A DNA stretch of 16,350 nt. It comes from SFWF01 sp045591645 (GTDB lineage: Bacteria > Bacillota > Clostridia > Oscillospirales > Acutalibacteraceae). The stretch spans positions 1 through 16,350 of the forward strand of contig JAZNTG010000010.1 in assembly GCA_045591645.1 (NCBI GenBank), in the 5' to 3' direction. This document shows, piece after piece, positions 1-6,498 of the stretch. The notes under the pieces are model-generated. The model did no database searches, had not been told where the DNA came from, and was given only the letters and a program-made list of their open reading frames with translations. The position numbers were made by a program, and so were the translations under genes. Numbering within the stretch: the stretch's first letter is position 1; every line of letters begins with the position of its first letter.

Positions 1-959
1 GTCATACCAACCATCGGGTTGTTACCAGCACCGATAAGACCCATCATCTCAACGTGAGCAGGAACAGAGGAAGAACCTGCAAACTGAGCGTCGCCGTGCA
101 TTCTTCCCATTGTATCTGTCATACCGTAGGAAGCGGGGCCTGCAGCCATATTGTCGGGGTGGAGAGTACGTCCTGTACCGCCGCCAGAAGCAACAGAGAA
201 GTAGGATACACCATTCTCGTTACACCACTTCTTGTAGGTGCCTGCAACAGGATGCTGGAAGCGGGTCGGGTTGGTGGAGTTGCCTGTGATGGAAACGCCA
301 ACCTTCTCAAGCTGCATGATAGCAACACCCTCGGGAACGTTGTCGGAGCCGTAGCACTTAACGTCAGCACGGGGTCCCTTGGAGAATGCCTTTTCAGAGA
401 TAACCTTAACCTCTTCGGTGTAGGGGTCAAACTCGGTCTCAACATAGGTGAAGCCGTTGATACGAGAGATGATATAAGCGGCATCCTTTCCAAGACCGTT
501 GAGGATTACGCGAAGGGGAGTAGTTCTTACCTTGTTAGCGTTAAGAGCAATCTTGATAGCGCCTTCAGCGGCAGCGAAGGACTCGTGACCTGCAAGGAAG
601 CAGAAGCACTCAGTCTCATCCGAGAGGAGCATTTTGCCGAGGTTTCCGTGGCCAAGACCAACCTTGCGGTTTTCAGCAACAGAGCCGGGGATACAGAATG
701 CCTGAAGACCGATACCGATAGCGGCAGCGGCGTCGGCAGCCTTTGTGCAACCCTTCTTGATTGCGATAGCGCAGCCAACGGTGTAAGCCCACTTTGCATT
801 CTCGAATGCGATAGGCTGGGTCTCTTCGACTATCTTGTAGGGGTCAATGCCTTTTTCAGCACAGATTTCTTTACATTCTTCAATAGAAGAAATTCCAAAT
901 TCACTAAGAGCGGCAAGGATTTTGGCCTCGCGTCTCTCATAACCTTCAAATAAAGCCAT
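1..959 (-). CDS. GGGtGRT family protein, 3' end cut by the window edge
   Basis: The gene reads leftward from an ATG at 959 and is still open at base 1, giving 319 codons. I recognise the family by its eponymous motif GGGTGRTLHPDN, starting at residue 259, followed by glycine- and methionine-rich sequence (MTDTMGRMHGDAQFAGSSS, then GLIGAGNNPM). No biochemical function is established for this family as far as I know. It has no signal peptide or membrane segment, so it should be cytoplasmic. The start is supported by AAGGAGG nine bases upstream. It lies 14 bp after the NifU-like gene and is almost certainly co-transcribed with it, so a role connected with Fe-S clusters is suggested by context only. 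Family members are roughly this long, so probably only a few C-terminal residues are missing. Family assignment is confident; function is unknown. Confidence 0.88.
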   Translation of the reverse strand, partial: MALFEGYERREAKILAALSEFGISSIEECKEICAEKGIDPYKIVEETQPIAFENAKWAYTVGCAIAIKKGCTKAADAAAAIGIGLQAFCIPGSVAENRKVGLGHGNLGKMLLSDETECFCFLAGHESFAAAEGAIKIALNANKVRTTPLRVILNGLGKDAAYIISRINGFTYVETEFDPYTEEVKVISEKAFSKGPRADVKCYGSDNVPEGVAIMQLEKVGVSITGNSTNPTRFQHPVAGTYKKWCNENGVSYFSVASGGGTGRTLHPDNMAAGPASYGMTDTMGRMHGDAQFAGSSSVPAHVEMMGLIGAGNNPMVGM

Positions 960-973
960 TATAACTTACCTCC

Positions 974-1666
974 TTATTCCTTTCTGGGATCGATGTACTT
1001 TGCGGCATCAGCAAATCTGCCGTATGTACCCTTGGATTTCTCATAAGCCTCGTTGGGCTCCATACCCTTCTTGATGAAGTCGGTCATCTTGCCGAGAGAT
1101 ACGAACTCATAGCCAATAACCTCATCGTTCTCATCAAGTGCCATTCTTGTGCAGTAGCCTTCGGTCATTTCGAGGTAACGAACGCCCTTTGCCTTGGTAC
1201 CGTACATAGTACCAACCATGGAACGCTCACCCTTACCGAGGTCTTCCATACCTGCTCCGATAACAAGACCGTCCTCAGAAAAAGCAGACTGCCTGCGGCC
1301 GTAAACGATCTGAAGGAAAAGCTCACGCATTGCGGTGTTGATAGCGTCACAAACAAGGTCGGTGTTAAGAGCCTCAAGAAGAGTCTTTCCGGGGAGGATC
1401 TCAGCCGCCATAGCAGCAGAATGGGTCATACCCGAACAACCGATAGTCTCAACGAGGGCCTCCTCAATGATGCCTTCCTTAACATTTAAAGAAAGCTTGC
1501 AAGCACCCTGCTGAGGAGCACACCAGCCCACACCGTGAGTGTAAGCGGAAATGTCTTTAATTTCTTTTGCCTGTACCCATCTGCCTTCTTCCGGAATCGG
1601 AGCGGGACCGTGCTTGGGACCCTTGGCTACGGTACACATGTTTTGAACTTCTACAGAATAATTCAT
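974..1666 (-). CDS. NifU/IscU-like iron-sulfur cluster assembly scaffold homologue
   Basis: This 230-residue protein resembles the NifU N-terminal/IscU scaffold, on which [2Fe-2S] clusters are built from cysteine-derived sulfur before transfer to target proteins. Three cysteines sit where the family places its cluster ligands: C56 in GACKLSL, C77 in IGCSGMTHSAAMAAEILPGK, and C106 in TDLVCDAI. Beyond about residue 125 it carries a C-terminal extension absent from plain IscU. An upstream in-frame ATG at 1723 is possible, but ATG 1666 has GGAG 11 bases before it, and the predicted transcription start near 1719 lies inside the longer reading frame, so I choose 1666. No cysteine desulfurase (NifS/IscS) is adjacent. 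Its partner 14 bp downstream is the GGGtGRT protein, an arrangement I recall as recurrent in Clostridia. The fold is likely; the true client or cofactor is unknown. Confidence 0.8.
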   Translation of the reverse strand: MNYSVEVQNMCTVAKGPKHGPAPIPEEGRWVQAKEIKDISAYTHGVGWCAPQQGACKLSLNVKEGIIEEALVETIGCSGMTHSAAMAAEILPGKTLLEALNTDLVCDAINTAMRELFLQIVYGRRQSAFSEDGLVIGAGMEDLGKGERSMVGTMYGTKAKGVRYLEMTEGYCTRMALDENDEVIGYEFVSLGKMTDFIKKGMEPNEAYEKSKGTYGRFADAAKYIDPRKE

Positions 1667-1725
1667 TATGCAGATTTCTCCTTTCATTTTCTTGTCGAAA
1701 ACATAATTTTCAACCATACACATTG

Positions 1726-1754
1726 ATTATAACAAAATGAAATTCAAATTACAA
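1726..1754 (-). promoter_or_regulatory. Promoter of the NifU-like / GGGtGRT operon
   Basis: On the minus strand, TTGTAA (1754-1749) and a perfect TATAAT (1731-1726) are separated by 17 bp. Transcription should start near 1719, about 50 bases before the chosen start codon at 1666. No operator-like inverted repeat was seen. Confidence 0.7.
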
Positions 1755-1791
1755 GAGAAAAGCGTCAAATTTCGATATTTTTTTAACAAGG

Positions 1792-1820
1792 TTGAAAACG
1801 GCTTGAAAATGTGGTATATT
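1792..1820 (+). promoter_or_regulatory. Promoter of the flavin-reductase-like gene
   Basis: TTGAAA (1792-1797) and TATATT (1815-1820) are separated by 17 bp, about 35 bases upstream of the start codon. It is divergent from the promoter at 1726-1754, with the two -35 boxes about 37 bp apart. Confidence 0.6.
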
Positions 1821-1856
1821 TCACTTAGAAAATGCATATTATAAAGGGCGATGATA

Positions 1857-2360
1857 ATGATATATAAAACTATTGAACCGAAGGAAATCAAAGACAATTT
1901 AATAAAATGCTTTGCTGATGAATGGGCGCTTGTAACAGCGGGAAATCGTGATCGATATAATATGATGACTGCTTCTTGGGGCTTCGTAGGTGAAATGTGG
2001 GGCGAGGAAAGCGTTGCTGTTGTTGTACGTCCGCAGAGATATACTATGGAGTTTATAGACAAAAGTGATTATTTTACAGTATCCTTCTACGGTAACCGTA
2101 AGGACATCCATAAGGTTTGCGGCGGTATGTCGGGCAGGGATGCTGATAAAACAAAACAAGCGGGCCTCACTCCTGTAGTTAATGAAAAATATGTTTACTT
2201 TAAGGAAGCGAGAATGGTGCTAGTTATAAAAAAACAGTATGTTCAGCAAATGGTATCGGAATCGTTTGTCGATCCTGCTGTAATAGATAAATGGTACCCG
2301 AATTGCGACTATCACAATATGATAATCGGTAAAATAGAAAAGGTACTAATTGCGGAATAA
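1857..2360 (+). CDS. Flavin reductase-like domain protein
   Basis: This 167-residue protein matches the flavin reductase-like / FMN-binding split-barrel family, whose members bind FMN and reduce free flavin or act as small flavoproteins. Diagnostic stretches are WALVTAG (residues 23-29), NMMTASWGFVGEMW (35-48) and VRPQRYTMEFI (57-67), which normally form the FMN-binding barrel. The downstream FTVSFYGNRKDIHKVCGG is also typical. There is no signal peptide. Two ATGs are available, at 1851 and 1857. I prefer 1857 because AAAGGG at 1843-1848 then lies 8 bases upstream, while the first ATG would leave only 2. It is monocistronic, with its own promoter and terminator, so context gives no physiological partner. 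The electron donor and the true substrate cannot be read from sequence. Confidence 0.85.
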   Translation: MIYKTIEPKEIKDNLIKCFADEWALVTAGNRDRYNMMTASWGFVGEMWGEESVAVVVRPQRYTMEFIDKSDYFTVSFYGNRKDIHKVCGGMSGRDADKTKQAGLTPVVNEKYVYFKEARMVLVIKKQYVQQMVSESFVDPAVIDKWYPNCDYHNMIIGKIEKVLIAE

Positions 2361-2395
2361 AATCAAGAAAGCCAACTACCATATAATACATTAAC

Positions 2396-2420
2396 AATAG
2401 ACCTCAGTCCGAGGTCTATT
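2396..2420 (+). terminator. Terminator after the flavin-reductase-like gene
   Basis: A perfect 10-bp stem, AATAGACCTC / GAGGTCTATT, encloses a 5-base loop and is followed by the moderately T-rich ATTGCTTTG. It sits 35 bp after the stop codon. The T-tract is imperfect, so termination may be incomplete. Confidence 0.65.
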
Positions 2421-2484
2421 ATTGCTTTGTACGGTTTCAACTAAAAGCCAAAGATTAAATTGCCACTTTTGCACATCTTTTGGA

Positions 2485-2513
2485 TTGACAAGAAGGTATT
2501 ATTGTTGTAAAAT
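2485..2513 (+). promoter_or_regulatory. Promoter of the cpsC-cpsD-like pair
   Basis: A perfect TTGACA (2485-2490), a 17-bp spacer and TAAAAT (2508-2513) lie about 40 bases before the CpsC-like start codon. The rest of the 2421-2553 stretch holds nothing else I can identify. Confidence 0.75.
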
Positions 2514-2553
2514 AGATTTGTGTATTATTACTTAATTTAAAAGGGTGAGAGTA

Positions 2554-3249
2554 ATGGAGAATAAGAAAACTAATGAGTTAAATCTTTCCGATCTTTTTAA
2601 TATTTTTATGGCAAAATGGACAAGGCTCCTTATCGGCGCTGTTTTAGCAGCAGCGCTTGCGTTTGGCTACACCTCTTTATTTATTGTTCCTCAGTACAGG
2701 GCATCTGCGCAGATGTTTGTCGATGCCAGAAGTGATGAGAACTCGGTTATTACATCGGCACAGCTCTCCACTGCCAAGCAGCTTGTTCTCACATACGCTG
2801 AGGTTATCGAAACCAATACCATTCTTAATGCGGTTATTAAAGATCTGGATCTGGAAGAAAGCTACACTCAGCTTGCAAATAAGGTCACCGTTCAGGTTGT
2901 TCAGGATACTCAGATTCTTAAAATATCTGTAACCGATGCCGATCCTGAAAAGGCGCTTAGTATCGTTGAAAAGATCGTCGAAGTAACTCCTGTAATTTTA
3001 AATCAAAAAATGTCTTCAAGCAAGATAGCTTCGATCGATGATCCTGATGTGACGTCGTCTCCTATCAGCCCTAATGTTACCAGAAATACAATATTGGGCT
3101 TTATCATAGGTCTCGTACTTGTATACGCATATTACCTTATCAGAAAGCTTCTGGATAATAAGTTCAAGTCTGCAGAGGATGTACAGAATATTCTCGACTT
3201 GCCTGCGCTCGGAGTAATTCCTGTAGTTGAAAACATTTCGTCTAAATAA
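2554..3249 (+). CDS. Polysaccharide chain-length regulator / tyrosine-kinase adaptor (CpsC/YveK/Wzz type)
   Basis: This 231-residue membrane protein has the Wzz-like architecture: a short cytoplasmic N-terminus, TM1 at about residues 23-45, a small extracytoplasmic region of about 130 residues, the proline-rich SSPISPN (168-174), TM2 at about 178-198, and a cytoplasmic tail ending in LPALGVIPVVENISSK. In Firmicutes such proteins set exopolysaccharide or capsule chain length and activate a separate cytoplasmic tyrosine kinase through that tail. The partner kinase starts 16 bp downstream, exactly as expected. An upstream in-frame GTG at 2545 exists, but it falls inside the ribosome binding site (AGGGTG), so ATG 2554 is the better start. 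No polymerase, flippase or glycosyltransferase is nearby, so the polymer it controls must be encoded elsewhere. Confidence 0.88.
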   Translation: MENKKTNELNLSDLFNIFMAKWTRLLIGAVLAAALAFGYTSLFIVPQYRASAQMFVDARSDENSVITSAQLSTAKQLVLTYAEVIETNTILNAVIKDLDLEESYTQLANKVTVQVVQDTQILKISVTDADPEKALSIVEKIVEVTPVILNQKMSSSKIASIDDPDVTSSPISPNVTRNTILGFIIGLVLVYAYYLIRKLLDNKFKSAEDVQNILDLPALGVIPVVENISSK

Positions 3250-3265
3250 TTAGGAGGTAGCAAAG

Positions 3266-4006
3266 TTGAAAAAAACGGTTAAAAAGAGAACTAGACGTGA
3301 AGGTTTAGGCGAAATTTTAAATTCAAGATCACCTTTTATATATTCAGAAGCATATAAGGCTCTCAGAACAAATGTTGAGTTTTTATCATCCTCTAACAAC
3401 GCAAAGAAGATATTGATAACAAGCACTCTTGCAGGCGAGGGAAAATCCTGTGTTTCTATAAATCTTGCAATTTCACTCGCACAGACAGGCAAAAAGGTCA
3501 TCATCCTTGACTGTGACCTTAGAAAACCCAAGATACATCGGTATCTTCGTATCAAACACGCATCGCAGTACGGTGTAAGCACTGTGCTTGGCGGCACTGC
3601 TGAGCTTGACAGCTCTATCGGATATTTAGAGGATCTGAATCTTTATGTTATGCTTGCAGGCCCCACTCCTCCAAATCCAACCGAGCTTTTAAGCAACGAA
3701 AGATGTAAGACTATGTTCGATAGGCTTTCAGCTCGTTTCGATTATATTATATGTGACACAGCACCTGCAACAATGGTTACCGATGCCGTAGAGCTTTCGC
3801 AGAATTGTGACGGAGTTGTGTTTGTTATCCGACAGAATTATGCTACCTATGATCAGGTAAGATCGGCTATTTCCCGACTTGAAACCGTAAATGCAAAAAT
3901 GCTTGGTACGGTTCTCAATATGTATAAAGCCGAAGAAGATTCAAACAATTATTACGGTTATTACAGCTCTTATTATAGTAGTAAATCTTTTGATAACGAG
4001 GATTAA
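3266..4006 (+). CDS. CpsD/CapB-type bacterial tyrosine kinase
   Basis: This 246-residue P-loop kinase matches the BY-kinase family, which autophosphorylates a C-terminal tyrosine cluster and thereby cycles capsule or exopolysaccharide assembly. Visible motifs are Walker A STLAGEGKS (53-61), Walker A' VIILDCDLRKP (78-88), Walker B FDYIICDT (158-165), and a tail with six tyrosines (Y229, Y230, Y232, Y233, Y236, Y237) in NNYYGYYSSYYSS. The N-terminal SEAYKALRTN (27-36) is the usual motif for ring assembly. The start codon is TTG, supported by AGGAGG 8 bases upstream; no ATG fits. The separate CpsC-like adaptor upstream is the Gram-positive arrangement. No CpsB-type phosphatase gene is present here. 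No terminator is evident before the thiT promoter, so read-through into the riboswitch leader is possible. Confidence 0.93.
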   Translation: MKKTVKKRTRREGLGEILNSRSPFIYSEAYKALRTNVEFLSSSNNAKKILITSTLAGEGKSCVSINLAISLAQTGKKVIILDCDLRKPKIHRYLRIKHASQYGVSTVLGGTAELDSSIGYLEDLNLYVMLAGPTPPNPTELLSNERCKTMFDRLSARFDYIICDTAPATMVTDAVELSQNCDGVVFVIRQNYATYDQVRSAISRLETVNAKMLGTVLNMYKAEEDSNNYYGYYSSYYSSKSFDNED

Positions 4007-4037
4007 GCCGCTGTTAAGACCCAATTATGTTATTTTC

Positions 4038-4066
4038 TTGACAAGAGTGTCAAAAAATAGTATAAT
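4038..4066 (+). promoter_or_regulatory. Perfect-consensus promoter of thiT with an embedded inverted repeat
   Basis: TTGACA (4038-4043), exactly 17 bp, then TATAAT (4061-4066). The -35 box is also the left arm of an inverted repeat, TTGACA-AGAG-TGTCAA (4038-4053). This may be chance or a small operator. Transcription should start near 4073, just ahead of the TPP riboswitch. Confidence 0.85.
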
Positions 4067-4095
4067 ACCATTGCCGAACAGAAAATTAAATATAG

Positions 4096-4183
4096 TGATC
4101 AGGGGTGCCGAAAGGCTGAGATGAGCAGGTTGCTCGAACCCTTTAACCTGATACGGATAATACCGGCGTAGGAAGATCTGAGA
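4096..4183 (+). promoter_or_regulatory. TPP riboswitch (THI element) aptamer
   Basis: The conserved TPP aptamer signatures occur in order: GGGGTGCC (4102-4109), GGCTGAGAT (4114-4122), AACCCTTTAACCTGAT (4137-4152), CGGATAATACCGGCGTAGGAAG (4154-4175, the conserved pyrophosphate-sensing side). The P1 helix can close with GATC or TCAG at 4097-4102 pairing with the complementary bases at 4175-4181. The element binds thiamine pyrophosphate. Together with the terminator at 4200-4240 it should shut off thiT when TPP is plentiful. This is a well-established regulator class and the match is unambiguous. Confidence 0.96.
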
Positions 4184-4199
4184 GTTTTCTTTAAAAGAT

Positions 4200-4240
4200 T
4201 TTGCCGCACTGGAATTTTCTCGTGCGGCAAATATTATTTT
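4200..4240 (+). terminator. Riboswitch-controlled intrinsic terminator
   Basis: A 10-bp stem, TTTGCCGCAC (4200-4209) and GTGCGGCAAA (4222-4231), with a 12-base loop is followed by ATATTATTTT. It lies between the TPP aptamer and the thiT ribosome binding site (AAGGAG, about 4242-4247), the position of a transcription-attenuation expression platform. The T-tract is interrupted. Confidence 0.8.
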
Positions 4241-4254
4241 AAAGGAGAATCCTT

Positions 4255-4806
4255 ATGAACAAAAAACATCTTAGAACCCTTTGCGAGTGTGGCGTACTTA
4301 TCGCACTTGCTGTTGTACTCTCTTGGATAGAGATACAACTAGGACCTAATGGCGGTTCGATCAACTTCACAATGCTACCCATACTTATACTTGCGTACCG
4401 CCATGGTGCAGTATGGGGAATTACCTCAGGTATGGTCTTTGGCTTTATCAAATGTCTTATTGGCGGGGGTATCGGCTGGGGATTGCCGTCTGTACTGCTT
4501 GATTATGTGTTGGCTTATGGAGCTGTTGGCGTTGCAGGCTTCTTCAAGGGTAAAATATGGGCGGTTGAATTTTCTTCATTCTTGGGCTGCTTTGCAAGAT
4601 ACATTATCCACTTCATCAGCGGTATTACTATCTATATGATAACTGCGCCTGAGGAAGTTACTTGGTTTGGAACGGTTGCAAACCCCGTTTTGTATTCTAC
4701 GCTTTACAACCTTGTTTATATGCTTCCAAGCAGCGTTGTTTGTATCGTGCTGATGGCAATACTCCGCCCTGCGCTTCGCAGAATGGACAAAATGTTCAGT
4801 AAATAA
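4255..4806 (+). CDS. thiT: ThiT, thiamine-specific S component of an ECF transporter
   Basis: This 183-residue integral membrane protein matches ThiT, the substrate-binding subunit that captures thiamine outside the cell and works with a shared EcfA/EcfA'/EcfT energising module. About six hydrophobic segments can be traced. The family-typical GGSINFTMLPILILAYRHG (33-51), LLDYVLAYGAVGVAG (81-95) and ARYIIHFISG (114-123) are present, and YNLVYMLPSS (151-160) lies near the end. ATG 4255 has AAGGAG 7 bases upstream. Regulation is by the TPP riboswitch in its leader, which by itself argues for thiamine as the substrate. No ECF ATPase genes are adjacent, consistent with a group II system whose module is encoded elsewhere. 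Confidence 0.95.
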   Translation: MNKKHLRTLCECGVLIALAVVLSWIEIQLGPNGGSINFTMLPILILAYRHGAVWGITSGMVFGFIKCLIGGGIGWGLPSVLLDYVLAYGAVGVAGFFKGKIWAVEFSSFLGCFARYIIHFISGITIYMITAPEEVTWFGTVANPVLYSTLYNLVYMLPSSVVCIVLMAILRPALRRMDKMFSK

Positions 4807-4841
4807 TAAATACAGCCTCCGTAAAGGAGGCTGTATTTATT
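4805..4841. terminator. Bidirectional terminator between thiT and the asparaginase gene
   Basis: A perfect stem of about 16 bp, with core AATACAGCCTCC / GGAGGCTGTATT and a 5-base loop, has T-rich sequence on its plus-strand side (TTTATTGTTT) and A-rich sequence on the other. It begins at the thiT stop codon, and its right arm contains the asparaginase stop codon (4837-4839), so it serves both converging genes. Confidence 0.9.
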
Positions 4842-5838
4842 TTATTGTTTCATAATATATATTTTCGTCAAGAAGACTTTTATCGACCGAGTAAGCAAGC
4901 GAGACCTTTGCATATGCACTTTCGGGCGATATATTGTATAGACGTTTTACGTTTGGTAGCTCTAAAATTTTTTCAAGACTCTCATATATCGGAGAGTTGG
5001 GATCTTTGAATGATGCAAGATAAACGAAAACATTGTTGTCATTACAGCGTTTTGCAAATTCAAGAAAGCTTCTTTCATCAACGGTTGCGCTGTGATAACC
5101 GTAGTTAATTATCGCATTCAGCCCCGAGATATCAAATCGGGAATAGTCAAAAGCGGGACAAGAGCGAAGCAAAGCAATATCATCCTTTAAGTTGAAATCT
5201 AAAGGGAGAAGGGGAGTTTTTGGCGTATTAACACTGTCTAAGCTTGGATTAAACCGATCTTCCTCATATATAAAGCTGCCGTCTTCAGTCTTGCCGAAGC
5301 GAATGCCGTCAAATCCGTGAAAACGGTCAAGGAACGGATCGGCCTCGCAAAGTCTTGTAGCCAGATAGACCGAGTTTTCTCCCCGCAAGTCTCTGTAGCA
5401 TATATAAATGCCGCGCTTTACACTGCTTTCGCAGATAAGTGTGACCGCACTTTCAAAATTATCGGGACCATTAGAACAAGGGTCACTGAGAACAAGGTCT
5501 GAAGCGATAAAAACAATTGGAATATCTATATGTCGCAAAGCCATACCGCAGAGAGCCGCGGTATAGGTCAGTGTGTCACTGCCGTGGGTAATGATAATGC
5601 CGTCATATTTCGACACATCTGCGCCTGCAATCTCTTTTATGAGCGTTTCTCTGTCAGAGAGTGTCATATTCTCGCTGAGAGTACAAAAAGGCTCCGATAC
5701 ATCAAATTCCGCAAGCTTTTCCACAGGCTTGCGGCAGTATTCGAGAATTAGTGGTTTTCCGTTCGGAGAAATTGTGCCGTCGGCATCGATACGGCTGCCG
5801 ATGGTGCCGCCTGTGAGTATCAAAAGTATCTTTTTCAA
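4837..5838 (-). CDS. Type I (cytoplasmic) L-asparaginase / asparaginase-glutaminase family protein
   Basis: This 333-residue protein belongs to the L-asparaginase family, which hydrolyses L-asparagine to aspartate and ammonia. Both catalytic signatures are present: LTGGTIGS (8-15), with the nucleophile threonine expected at T12, and ITHGSDTLTYTA (83-94), whose THGSDT (84-89) supplies the second threonine and the aspartate. A SNGPDNF loop (122-128) follows, as expected. No signal peptide is present, so it should be cytoplasmic. The start is TTG 5838 with AGGTGA about 4 bases upstream; no ATG fits. The gene follows the terminator that ends the galT-mscL operon, and no clear promoter is visible in the 22 bases after it. 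It may depend on read-through or on a promoter inside mscL. Amidase specificity (Asn, Gln or peptide amide) cannot be settled from sequence. Confidence 0.88.
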   Translation of the reverse strand: MKKILLILTGGTIGSRIDADGTISPNGKPLILEYCRKPVEKLAEFDVSEPFCTLSENMTLSDRETLIKEIAGADVSKYDGIIITHGSDTLTYTAALCGMALRHIDIPIVFIASDLVLSDPCSNGPDNFESAVTLICESSVKRGIYICYRDLRGENSVYLATRLCEADPFLDRFHGFDGIRFGKTEDGSFIYEEDRFNPSLDSVNTPKTPLLPLDFNLKDDIALLRSCPAFDYSRFDISGLNAIINYGYHSATVDERSFLEFAKRCNDNNVFVYLASFKDPNSPIYESLEKILELPNVKRLYNISPESAYAKVSLAYSVDKSLLDENIYYETIK

Positions 5839-5860
5839 AAAATCACCTGTTAATATAAAT

Positions 5861-5893
5861 TAACCGTAGGGGCAGTTCATTCCCCTACGGTTA
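5861..5893 (-). terminator. Terminator after mscL
   Basis: A perfect 12-bp stem, TAACCGTAGGGG / CCCCTACGGTTA, with a 9-base loop lies 8 bp after the mscL stop codon. On the minus strand it is followed by ATTTATATTA, a weak T-tract, so some transcription may pass into the asparaginase gene. Confidence 0.75.
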
Positions 5894-5901
5894 TATTATT
5901 G

Positions 5902-6498
5902 CTATTTATTCTCCAAAAGAACAACTATCTTTTTCAGAAGATCTTCGGTCGTGGGATTAGCCTCGCGCTCGAGACGAGCCTTTTCCTCCTCTTCGGCCTT
6001 TGCAGCCTCGGCAGCCTTAGCTTTCGCATCAAAATAAGCGTCAACAGCTTCCTTATCGCGGAGGCTGATGCCCTGCTTTTTCATTTCCTTTTTGTCTGCG
6101 CTGCTGATAACACCGCTGAGTAGCTTTGCAGTCATAGCCTGCTGTTGCTCGGTCAGAGCGTTGATTGCCTTGACAACACAGAAAAGAACAAAAGCTATAA
6201 CAAAGAAGTTAATAACGGCGTTGATAAATGCGCCCCAATCTATGTAATTTGAAAGAGTAAGATCAACGGTATTAGTAGCGGGATCAATAACGGGAGCTCC
6301 GAGGAATGTGTAACAGTCAGAAAGGGTCTCAGCACCGATAATTAAACCGATTATCCAGTTGATAAATGGCTTGATGATGTTGTTCGAAACGGCAGTTACT
6401 ATAGCTGTAAACGCAGAACCTACGGTGACACCGACAGCCATATCGATCACGTTGCCGCGGGTGATAAACTTCTTAAACTCTTCGAAAAACTTTTTCAT
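5902..6498 (-). CDS. mscL: Large-conductance mechanosensitive channel MscL, long form
   Basis: MscL forms a homopentameric membrane pore that opens under high tension and protects against hypo-osmotic shock. The N-terminal helix and TM1 carry the family motif RGNVIDMAVGVTVGSAF (14-30), the periplasmic loop runs from about 55 to 88, and TM2 spans about 90-115. The C-terminal helix is the usual TTEDLLKKIVVLLENK (183-198). At 198 residues it is about 50-60 residues longer than the common 130-150-residue channels. The extra length lies between TM2 and the last helix and is strongly charged and alanine-rich (Lys/Glu repeats at about 157-181), likely a lengthened cytoplasmic coiled coil. ATG 6498 overlaps the stop codon of the upstream gene (TAATG), so translation is coupled. 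Confidence 0.93.
   Translation of the reverse strand: MKKFFEEFKKFITRGNVIDMAVGVTVGSAFTAIVTAVSNNIIKPFINWIIGLIIGAETLSDCYTFLGAPVIDPATNTVDLTLSNYIDWGAFINAVINFFVIAFVLFCVVKAINALTEQQQAMTAKLLSGVISSADKKEMKKQGISLRDKEAVDAYFDAKAKAAEAAKAEEEEKARLEREANPTTEDLLKKIVVLLENK

Noticed and set aside
54..953. A 299-codon plus-strand open frame opposite the GGGtGRT gene
   Set aside because: It is the antisense shadow of a confidently recognised gene, low-complexity in translation, with no ribosome binding site.
1667..1723. Upstream start for the NifU-like gene, adding 19 residues
   Set aside because: The predicted transcription start near 1719 lies inside it, and the good ribosome binding site serves ATG 1666.
2554..4006. 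Start of a capsule biosynthesis cluster
   Set aside because: The next genes are thiT and others with their own regulation; no sugar-polymer enzymes follow.
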